From: Clarireedia homoeocarpa
Lineage: Eukaryota > Ascomycota > Leotiomycetes > Helotiales > Rutstroemiaceae
Length of the DNA stretch: 64,000 bases
Direction of reading: 5' to 3'
Assembly (NCBI GenBank): GCA_001465935.1
Contig: LNKV01000003.1
Span: 688,363 to 752,362, forward strand
A model generated the notes under the pieces. It had not been told where the DNA came from, did no database searches, and saw nothing but the letters and a program-made list of their open reading frames with translations. This document shows positions 54,322 to 64,000 of the stretch, in pieces. The number at the start of each line of letters is the position of its first letter. Positions within the stretch are counted from its first letter, which is position 1. The position numbers and the translations under genes were made by a program.

Positions 54322-57300
54322 ACCACATCAACTAGGAAGCGGAGAGGAGTAGATAATATATTGAGCCTGTAAGATGATCTGGCTCACTCAGCGTAGACCT
54401 TGTATCCTGAAGTCATCTTCAAAAGAAGATACCTGATATATATATAAATGACAGAAATATATGGGTTTGGGTCTGGATTAAGATTAGAAAAGAGGAGAAT
54501 ATGAAGAGGAGAATATGAAGAGGACAATATGAAGATTGAATGAAAGATCCAACACTCGATGGGTTTTCGTTCATTCAACCATTCGAGGTATGCTCAGTGG
54601 GGGTTGGAGTAGAATCAAGAAGTCAGTAACATGATACTGATCATGTGTGATACAAGTAGAAATCAAAGTCATCTCTCAAGTAATCAAGTCACCTTACCTC
54701 ATCTCCCAACACCTCACATCACCTACCTAGCTTCTACACACATGCCTCCACAGATACAGACACGAAACAGCGGCTCCAAAGATCAAACGATCGTAACCCA
54801 GCTTATACCATCCCATCTCAGTCCAAACCGTGCCTAACCCCATCCCTAACATCATCCAAAAGCCTCCGGTCACCAAAAAGATTCCGTTCCTTCCACCCGA
54901 ATAAGGCATTAACAATGCGTCGAGGAATCACATCCCATCCCAGTGCAGGCAAGTCCCAACTCCTCGTAGAAGTATTCCGTCTTCGCCGAAAAGTGGATCG
55001 CACCTACAAGTAACTTTACCCCTCCTTCCCCTCCTCAAGTGCCGAAGCTAGTGCTCTCCCTCAAACCGATAGAGTGTGTCCGTGGAGGTTCGATATATTG
55101 ATAATCGTGCGTGCGCGGGCGATTCAATTGGCTTGCAGCTCTTGATGATACTGACTTGGTGTTAAGGATCCGTTTGTACCAGTGCATATGTATATGTGTA
55201 TGTGCTGAAGGAAGTGGCAATTACAAGCACCGAACGCATGATCAATCCCTCGACGTACTGGAGCGGAAGATCATCATACCTCGGACCTTATATATAATAT
55301 AGAGTGTTCCATGTACCGGGTAGGTCGGAGACATGAAATGTATGAGTGCGGCTAGTTCGGTATAGCTTGGTCTAGCATATAATAGCGAGAGAGCTAGAGA
55401 GCTAATAGGTTTTCGTGCTAGAAATGTAATAAAACGACGAATAGAATCGAGCAGAAAGAGTCCAGAGAAGGAAAAGAAGCAAGTCACACGATTCGGAGCA
55501 CATGCATCGCATGACCGGATGAGTGTAGGAGGACATGTACATGGTGTACATTGTATGCGTACGTACACTTGTAGGTACAGGGTGTGAACCAGAGCACCGG
55601 GTTTTACTTTTGTCTTTTGTAACTGAAAATAGATGAATTACTGTTTGTTGAGGGTTTGATAAAAAAAAATGAGGGTGAGGATGGGAGTTTGGGATTGGAA
55701 GTAGAATTGGAATTGGGGAGGGCATAGCATAGAAATTGGCCGTAATGTCGAATGATAGATGAGAAAACCTCGCAATCAAATAAATCCCCAGATATTGAAA
55801 GATCTCACTGGAGATCCAAAAGTCCTTCTACTTCGTACTCTACCTCCAAACTACACAAACGTAAGATTACATGCACATATGAACATACGCACTTTCTCTT
55901 TCTTCTCATCCATCTTAACAAAAAAAGATATTTCTCATCCATCTTAACAAAAACAGATATTACGAAACACGTGAGCGTAATCTTACCCCACAAAACGGAA
56001 ATTAAGTAGGACTATTACTTTTCCAACCCCGTCTCGCCCGTCTGATGGAACCGGGGAAATAGTCCGTGAGCATACAGTATCTCGGTGTCACTGCGCCGAG
56101 GTTCGAAACAATCTCTTACGAGAGAAGTTTACCTTTCTTTACTTTTGTACCTTCCGACGCAACGCGATGGAGAACTGGAAAAGAATCTTCCAAAAGCTCA
56201 AAACCACTGTTTGTGGTTAATAAAGTGGATGGATTGATTGAATGCCCAAAAAATCTCGACCGCGCGGGACTTTTGCCCTTCCCCCTTCCCCCTTTCCCCC
56301 TGCCCTTAGGTTAATCTGAAAGGTTATTGAAATGGCTGGTTTGTGTTCCCCTGACGGTGAGAGGTGAGAGTAGTGAAATGAAGGCGTCTGCCACGCACCT
56401 ACCTACCTACGCAGGACTTGTAAGATCTATAGTGCGGTTAAGTCAGTCGTATATTTGGTGTGCCTGTCTGTCATGGTACTGTACAAAGTACTACGAAAGT
56501 ACGCTACTCGTATCTGTGTGTGAAACGAAGCTATATGCATCTAGGGTACTGTTCTGTACTTACTCCTTTTTCGTGTTACTTGCGTATGCATTCCCATGCC
56601 GCGGCCCAGACTTATGTTTTACTTGAAGACGAGCAACGAAAACGGTAAACGAAGTGGTAGGTTAGAGTAAGCACACCACAGCTACCTGACCTGTCCTTGA
56701 TCCCAGTCCTGATCTTTAGTTCTATGGGTTACTCCACAGGACTGTACATTCTGGGATACGTGCATACATTGTACGTCTTAGTTATTCATGGGTGTAAGCA
56801 TTGATTAGGCAGTACGTTGAGCATGAGCTTCGCACATTCTTTTTAACAGGCACCTATGGGAGATGGAGGTGGTTGAGGTTGGCTCGCTCGTCCGATATAT
56901 ATGTCTCAACGCTATGAACCATGGGAATGCTGCAGATAATATACACCAATGTTGGATCTGAGCGCGCCAGGTTGTTGTTGTACGTACAAACGTGTGTAAC
57001 CCAAGAAGTGGTGATTAGTAAAGGTGCGCTTTGAAGATTAATTAATGAATGATCGGGCTTCGATGAGGCTTCGATTGTGAATTGTTGCAGCTTACATACA
57101 TATACTCCGTACGTATCACCAAGAGCTTTAGAACACCATCAGCTCGGCAACGATAATCCTAGCTATGTGCTTCGTATTTCCATTGTAATTACTTTGTATA
57201 TCAGCACAGAAAGTGCCAAACGACTCCAACCCCGCCCCCGGCATCAGACGGCAGCGGACGGTATGGTATGGTATGGGTATTGACATTGTGTTATCCTCTG

Positions 57301-59329
57301 GCGGCTGGAGAAGACGGCAAATTAATGCAAAATGTAAAAGATGTGCATTCAGCAGCATAAAATCGAACGACCCGACAAAGACGCGACAAGACTAGACAAG
57401 GCCAGAGAAGACTAGACAAGACCAGACAAAAGACTAGACAAGACTAGACAAGACTAGACAAGACTAGACAAGACCAGACAAGACTAGACAAGACCAGACA
57501 AGACTAGACATGACCAGACAAGACTAGACAAGACCAGACAAGAGATGATCTACAAAGTAGCAGATGACCGAGATATTTCCCCAGTTTCTCCTCGCCCCCG
57601 TTCTGTCCCATCTCCACCGAAAACGAACACGGTTCACGGTACACAGTACACGGTACACGGCACTCGATTCAACGCACCCGACCGAGCGCCCCCATATTAA
57701 CTGGTACCAAGTACCAAGTATGTACCCATTACTCATGCAGTTCCATCCGCAAAAGGAATGAAAATTTCCACTTGCAAAGTCTTACCATTCGTACATAGTA
57801 AGTTCCATGGGAGCTCCTACCCGAGGCACGGAATTGGCTGGATGGAGTTTAGCGGCGAGGACTAGAACTAGTCCTCGGACGAATCGCCATAACTCGCGAG
57901 CTGCTACTGTAAAAATCAACTCCACACGAGCTGCTAAAAGTTAGACATCTCAACAATCTTCCTGACCGACCGGCCGACAGTCGGATTTTATCCTTCATTT
58001 ACCCGGAAAACCCAGTCCCGTCCCGTCCAGCCTAGGAGCTTCCTCGTCGTTATTGATAGGTTGGACCAATCAGAGCTGGGTTCGGTTGTTCTGCGTGCGC
58101 TTGCTAATGTAGGCCCTTTGCCTCTAGCGTGTCATTGTCATTGTCATTGTCATTGAAGATGCTCCTCTCGATAATACTCGATGATCCTACCCCAGCTACG
58201 TACATAAGTATATTGCGTGGTTGGGGTTCGCATTCTCGGGCTTGGAATCCATCCCGCAGAAGACCCAAAGCGGCCTGTTACCCTGTGTCTATGTTACGTA
58301 CATCGGAGACGCAACTTTCTTTTAACCTGCAGCTCACATGTTGCACCCTTCAGCCTGTGCTGATATGTTTATTGTGCATGTACAACCACACCAACCCTGT
58401 CCTGAAGGGCTTGGGGACATTCGGTTCCCCGAAATAAACGAGCTTTGTGCGACCGAGACCGACCCAAAAGCTCCTCCCAACATGTCAAGTAGGACGAGGC
58501 TACCAGGTCGTGGCTTTTTCCTTCTGGGATACATGCTCATGGACTAAAGGCCGAATGGCCGAATGGATCCAGGCAACCAATCAAGCTTTGAAGCTCGAAG
58601 GCTAAAATGCGATACAAATTGTCATGGCCATGGCCATTCCCTCGCCACGCACAAAGTGATTTCAAATCCGACGGGAACAAGCCAACTACAGGGAGTATTC
58701 CTCGTAGCTGCTTGCTTAGCTTGGAGGGGAGGGGAGACTGGATACAGTAATGCAAAATCAAAACTACCAAGTACCTAGCTTACCGCCCTACCAGAACCCT
58801 AACATTTGGTGTGAATATGGGGGCAAGGGGTCGGAAACTGGTGTGAGCGGTAAGTGGCCCACGACATCTTGGCATCTTGCATCTTTGATTGTGATTAGCA
58901 TTACGACGTCAAGAGACCATTGGCCAATGTCCCCGTTTTTCCTTTCGATCCGTCTTATGGGATTAGCAGATTTTCACCTACTCCAGATCCTCAATCCGTC
59001 CTAGCGCACTAGAGTACAATACGGTAACATCTGCGTGCGGTATATGCAAAGCTCCCCCAGGACTAGCCAGGTAAGCCATATATGCGTCTACATGGTTCAA
59101 ATCCCTATCCCCCCAGTCTTTTCCTCTCAGACGGTAGCTCACAGTTCGTATATATCTCGTCTCTCCCCTCTGTTCTGTGTGTATTCATTCACCAATCTAG
59201 TTTTCCATCAATTCGCCTTCGGGTTCCGTGAATTGATTCTGTATAAGGACGCTTGCATCACCCATATTTATCTTCATCTAATCAAACATACCTTCGAAAT
59301 TTAATCCTTTCTACCAAAACTAGATCATC
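54322..59329. other. Gene-poor region, about 5 kb
   Basis: Contains three GAGGAGAATATGAA units near 54484-54535, ATATAT-rich stretches, a decamer minisatellite (57371-57544) and TGTCAT repeats at 58133-58152. Open frames are short and overlap in several frames. Minus-strand 54727-54915 reads as a hydrophobic 62-codon peptide, but I could not join it to a gene. Sequence before 59330 is CT-rich, with a TATATAT near 59147, and is the transporter promoter. Confidence 0.5.
57371..57544. repeat. Decamer minisatellite (GACAAGACTA / GACAAGACCA)n
   Basis: About 17 decamer units over 174 bases. Unit types alternate TA and CA at the last two positions, suggesting higher-order 20-base duplication in the 3' half. 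Confidence 0.9.
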
Positions 59330-60348
59330 ATGTCGACCAACGTTGCCGCCGACCCGACGCTCAAAAAGGAGTACAATGACGATCACGCCGTCACAGCTAC
59401 TCACGATCACGCTTCCGTGAATGGCGCAAACACAACTACTCACCGGGCATACGACTATGGAGGAAACCCATTGGCACACATGAACACTGGTGACTCTGCA
59501 AGGTTCCCAGCATTCGGTGGAGAATTTCAACCTGGTCTTTACAAGCCAACCACCGAAAGAAAATTCGCCAACCCGGCTCCCCTCGGTCTGAGCGCTTTCG
59601 CCTTGACTACCTTTGTCCTATCTCTCATCAATATTGGAACTGCTGGTGTCACGGAACCCAATATTGTCGTTGCTCTTGCTTTTGGATATGGTGGACTCGT
59701 TCAATTACTTGCTGGCATGTGGTATGTACATGGTCGATATCCCGAACCTCTCAAATCAACATTAACATGATATCAGGGAAATGGCTGTAGGAAACACTTT
59801 TGGTGCTACCGCTTTGTCATCATACGGAGGTTTCTGGCTCTCATTCGCTATTGTCCTAACTCCCGGTGGATTCGACATCGTGAACTCCTACTCGACATCT
59901 GGAGCTGGTACCAATGATTTTAACCACGCTTTCGGTTTCTTCCTGATGGGATGGTTCATCTTCACTACTATCCTGTTGGTTTGCACACTCCGATCAACCG
60001 TCGCTTTCTTCCTGCTATTCTTCTTCTTGGATTTGGCCTTCCTCCTTTTGGGTATTGGCCATCTCCTAGCCAGCGCTGAAGGCCAGCCACAACCACATAC
60101 TATCCAGGCTGGTGGGTATTTCGGGTTATTCGCTGCCTTCATGGCTTGGTATAATGCTTTGGCTGGTATTGCGGATGACAGGTATGTTACTTTATTTCCC
60201 ATCGGCCCTATTTGTCATATTCAAGGAATCCCAACTAACGAGTTTTGTTTACAGCAACTCCTTCTTCGTCATCCCAGTCGCACATTTCCCATGGTCCGTC
60301 AAGGGTCGTGAACGTCGTGCCGAGAAGACCGATCGTCAAACCGTTTAA
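59330..60348 (+). CDS. GPR1/FUN34/YaaH-family acetate/ammonium transporter (Ady2/AcpA-like), three exons
   Basis: Exons 59330-59721, 59777-60181 and 60255-60348 (297 codons); introns are 55 and 73 bp. The cytosolic N-terminus (~75 residues) ends in the family signature NPAPLGLSAFALTTFVLSL at the start of the first of six membrane helices. Further helices include VALAFGYGGLVQLLAGMW, the conserved GNTFGATALSSYGGFW, GWFIFTTILLVC, FFFLDLAFLLLGIGHLLA and AAFMAWYNALAG. The C-terminus is basic and short. Family knowledge: yeast Ady2 and Aspergillus AcpA import acetate at the plasma membrane; relatives are also linked to ammonia export. The leader is CT-rich. It is the only intact gene in the final 10 kb of the window. 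Confidence 0.96.
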
Positions 60349-61352
60349 GCTACGCCACACACATACCTACAACCTACAAATTTACAAAATTCCTCTTACT
60401 ACAGTTGTACTCCACAACAAACTGATACCCACATACATTTAAACCGAAATAAATGTTTTTGTCACTTTGAGTTTTTTTTTTTTTGGTGCGCCTTTGGCAC
60501 GACACGGTTGGACCGATTGGATGAGCTAGGCCAGCGCCTCTCTATTACTATTCCATATAACATCACATTTTCAGGATGAATAGGGTTGGCTGGTTGGTTG
60601 GAATTTATGATTTTTTGAAATCGATATGATGCCTAATGATACTGTACTGATACCATTTGCGAATGGATGAATGAGATGGAAAACTTCGAAGTGGAGTGCG
60701 GATGAATCTTTGAAAAAAAGTCTGAGACTTTTGGATAGGAGGGAAGCTTTGGATTTTCCACCGGCGATGAGATGTATGAATGATGAATATGACAGGGCGG
60801 AGGACAAGGCGGAGTGAGGTGAAGGGTCACTTCTAACTTATTGTTATCGATATTGAGTTTTAATATATACAGTAATATTTTTCTCCAGTGTTTTGAGTGT
60901 GTTTGGTTGGTGATAATGATGTGATATGGCTACAATGGCATAAGTAAGTATGGGTGGTGTATTTGAGCATAGGGTTTAAAGTTCTGACCTCAGGAGGAGG
61001 GGAGGAAGGGGAGGGGGGAAGATACGGGTACAGGGAGAGAGAGGTAGAGTATATATGTTTTCCGTTGGTTAGTTGATTGGTTTGTTGGTTCATTGGTTGG
61101 TAATCTGGTCAATTACTTATATATATAAGAACAGGATGAGAAAGGGAAAAGGAAAGGAAAGGAGTGAAGAAGTTAGCACTATTTCTTTTCTACCTCTTCG
61201 ATTTCTAGAGTAGTATTTTACCTGTATATGTTATATATACATACGTGTTTGTTTGTTTGTTTGTTCTACTGCTCCCTCCTCTTGCTGTTCCTATTCTTGT
61301 TCCTATTTCTCTCCCGAGTCTTTAAGTACAGGGCGTAGACTAGGCAGAGAGT

Positions 61353-61433
61353 GAGGGAGGGAAGGAGGGAGGGAAGGAGGGAGGGAAGGAGGGAGGGAAG
61401 GAGAGAGGGATGAAGGGATGGAGGGGGGGGGGA
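61353..61433. repeat. (GGGAGGGAAGGA)n purine tract
   Basis: Dodecamer units of GAGGGAGGGAAG followed by a run of nine or more G. Four or more closely spaced G-triplets could form a G-quadruplex on the plus strand. Confidence 0.8.
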
Positions 61434-63231
61434 AGTTGTTTTGTGTTTATCTATTTATTTTAGCTTAATCTAGCTATACTGGTAGGTAGGGAGTGAGATC
61501 GGGTGGGGAAATGGGTAGGGAGGGAGGGATGTTTGCGGTTGTGGTTGGGTAAGGTTGAGTAAGTAAGTAAGTAAGTAGGGAAAAGGGGAAGTCTAGGGAA
61601 GAGAGGGGGTTAGGAGGGGGGGAGAGAAGAGAAGAGAAGAGAAGGTTTTAGGGGGAGGTGGTTTGGAGATGGGATGGGATGGGATAGAATAAACAAGCTA
61701 TTTTGAGTAAGGTTAAGCTGGATATGATGTGGATGTATTCACTGTATCTCTCTATATCTACAGTAGTAGATTACTTGGCCTTGTTGAGTTTAAGTGGAAT
61801 GAAAAACAGAAAAAGAGTAGAGAAACAAAAAGGGTGGAATGAGAGGTGTAGAAATATCGTCTTCAAATAGGACGGGTATCTGAACATCTAAAGTCATGCG
61901 AGAAAGCATTCAGAACTGGGGGCGGGCTGGAGTCTAGATACTGGAGAGAGAGATGGGGGGTTTAGGGGAGGGAGTGTATAGAGGTTTGGTTTATATGATT
62001 TCCTTGATGATGATGATGATGATGAGGGGAGTTTGGAGCAGGGTGAGTGAGGGTTCGAAGAGGTGGAGGTGTGTTAGCTAGTTTAGTTTAGTTTGCTATG
62101 TTGTCATTTTTTCCTTCTCTTGTTACAGTTCGTTATTCTATGTCGTTGTTGTCTCGGAGACTCAGAAGGTGTTGTGTGTTGTAGTTCTTGTTCTCGCTAC
62201 TATATATCATCGTCACTGCCGTCCGCCATCAACGATCTGCATACGCCCTTTTCATCTGCTACTCTCATTGTATCATATTCCTCCTTAGTACCTTACCTGC
62301 AACTCTACAGCTTACCCACAGCCGTTCCCAACCCCGACTGTCTTTTACATCAATCTATACTACATTTTACACTCTACAGTTCAGATCGATAAAGAGCCTA
62401 GTATCAAAGTCCTTTTCTGGCTCTCGCTCTCGCTCTCTGTTTCTCCGTCTACTGGTGAACTAACTTGACTACCATTCTATCGATAATGACGTTTAGCTGA
62501 GAGGTTTCCATATAATAATGAAGGGGACAGAGATAGGATTTATATACTCTAGGGGATGTGATGAGAGAGAGGAGTGCTAGTGGATTGAGGGGAAGTGATA
62601 GGGATAGGGCGGTGGTGAAGTGAAGTGAAAGGGAGGAAGGAGATGAGAGAGGATGGAAGGAGGGAGAAAATTTGGAGGTAGTGAATTAGACAGATGTCTT
62701 GTATATAAGAGTACAGAGAAGGAGGGAATGAAGACGTGGGTGGATAAATACGAGAGAGTACCTCAGTGAAAATGAGTGTAGAAGTGAGTATAAACCGAAC
62801 CTCTCGTAAACCAACAAGCGCGGAAATGAAGGGGAGACATATAGGCGGATGAGATGAAGACAACGAAGTACATCTGGTGATCATAAGGAAGTGCATGTAT
62901 CTGGTAAGGATAGATTAAGTGTAGTAGTGAATTCTCCAGTCAAGAAGTGAATGTGCTCGAAATAGTTAGCTTGCCGGTGTTGCGTTCATTACATTGAAAT
63001 AAATGGAACAGATATATAAACCCTTATCCCATTTGGAAATCAGAACAACAGACAGAAGCTGCGAGCATAATTACAGGTAATCTAAGTGCAGTGACAAAGT
63101 GTTGGAAATAGGTGATTTACTATGGTGGGATAGTGGGATAATAGGGGTGGGGGCCGCGGCAGCACAAGCCCGCTAATATACCGAAACACCCGCTAATAGG
63201 CCGGCAAATATAGGCTTGCGGAGCCTATAAG

Positions 63232-63249
63232 GGCCTATAGCTATAGGCC
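63232..63249. repeat. 18-bp perfect palindrome in a cluster of hairpins
   Basis: GGCCTATAGCTATAGGCC. Just upstream lie AGGCT-TGCGG-AGCCT and two CCGCTAATA copies (about 63172 and 63189), which may be the end of an old DNA transposon. Confidence 0.6.
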
Positions 63250-64000
63250 TACAGTACCTATAGCAGGAGCCCCAAGAAACACTTATACATAGTATAAGGA
63301 GTCCCTCCCACTGTAGATAGCCCAGTAGAAGAGCACAGTTGAATCAATCAGTTCCTTCTAAGCCTACAGGCACTATTCTACGTGTCAACCTGCTGTACCC
63401 TCAACACAAAGGGGCTGTAGAGAAGTGCTCTACTCTGTTCAAATAGATGTGGTTTCTGAGCTCTGGTGTACGGAGTATTAGACTTGAGAATTACGATTGA
63501 GGATTCTCGTTGTGGTGATATGATTCATTAATGCGTGGTTAGGTTTTTGCTGTCGAGTTCCAGGCCACAGGGTGTGCATATGATACGAGCCCCACACAAT
63601 AAATATTAATTATCGACAACAACTAAAGATAATCTCCAATCGCTGACCAAGAGATCACCCCTATTAACTTGATGACACTCACATCTTATCTCATTTTCTC
63701 TTGCACAACCACAATATAACATCTTTCTCACGAATCATAGCTAAAAGGCCCAGAACATCAACACTAGGTTGGGTGTGAGCTTCCTCTCTGTCGATATAAG
63801 TATAAGAGACTTTATTCAGTACTACTACAGATATTTATGTCTTTTACGAAAGGCACCTGAAAAGGCTTCCTTTCCAAGTCGCATTTTGGATCTGAAAGAA
63901 GGAGTATGAGTAGAGGTAGGTAAGAGTTTATATAGATTATGCGAGAGCATATGTGGCATCGTATGGAAACTATGGGATGGAGTTGAGATGATGTGTCCAT

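Larger units (their letters stand above)
60349..64000. other. Gene-poor, strongly purine-biased region to the window end
   Basis: From about 60.9 to 62.1 kb the plus strand is G/A-rich with GGGAGGGAAGGA tracts, AAGT and GATGAT microsatellites. 63140-63260 holds a cluster of short palindromes. Open frames are short; the one leaving the window at 64000 (minus) has no recognisable content. No tRNA or rRNA was seen. Confidence 0.5.

Noticed and set aside
54727..55003. Hydrophobic minus-strand frame (IFLVTGGFWMMLGMGLGTVW) preceded in another frame by HFSAKTEYFYEELGL.
   Set aside because: It looks faintly like a split membrane-protein gene, but I could not find splice sites joining the pieces or a start codon.

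Overview
This window looks like nuclear DNA of a filamentous ascomycete (Pezizomycotina). The evidence is the many short spliceosomal introns of about 45-100 bp with fungal CTAAC/CTNAC-type branch sites, the GPI-anchored wall proteins, NACHT/ankyrin STAND proteins, a GPR1/FUN34/YaaH acetate-transporter family protein and an NmrA-like reductase. A leotiomycete (Helotiales) would fit, but I cannot fix the genus from sequence alone. Exon structures below were derived by hand from GT..AG junctions that keep frame and rebuild conserved motifs.

Layout. Positions 1-27 kb are a mostly housekeeping block: a ROG1-like lipase (cut by the window edge), an RBR-type E3 ubiquitin ligase, an SDR polyol dehydrogenase, a small GPI-anchored Ser-rich protein, tRNA dimethyltransferase TRM1 with a probable mitochondrial alternative start, a SesB-like hydrolase/NACHT/ankyrin protein (fungal NLR), the plasma-membrane syntaxin SSO1 with an odd extracellular tail, an unknown acidic protein and a GPI-anchored aspartyl protease. 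At 26.5-28.5 kb lies a cluster of at least seven unrelated tandem repeats. At 28.6-33.7 kb is a decaying secondary-metabolism locus: a 5'-truncated CYP52-like P450 and a 1,328-codon epsilon-poly-lysine-synthetase-like NRPS broken by two single-base insertions.

From 35.9 to 44.3 kb come an unrecognised beta-rich cytosolic protein, an NmrA/isoflavone-reductase-like oxidoreductase, mitochondrial isoleucyl-tRNA synthetase (ISM1) and a secreted GMC oxidoreductase. From 44.9 to 53.5 kb three co-oriented genes suggest a non-self-recognition type region: a NACHT STAND protein, a NEK-like protein kinase with a non-canonical splice donor, and a frameshifted ankyrin/ZZ gene. A perfect 31-bp hairpin and a 449-bp foldback (MITE-like) element sit just upstream of the broken ankyrin gene. 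The rest (54.3-64 kb) is gene-poor, with minisatellites and purine-rich tracts around one intact acetate-transporter-family gene.

The intact housekeeping genes contrast with repeated single-base breaks in the accessory genes. That pattern fits accessory gene decay, though assembly indels at short homopolymers must be excluded.
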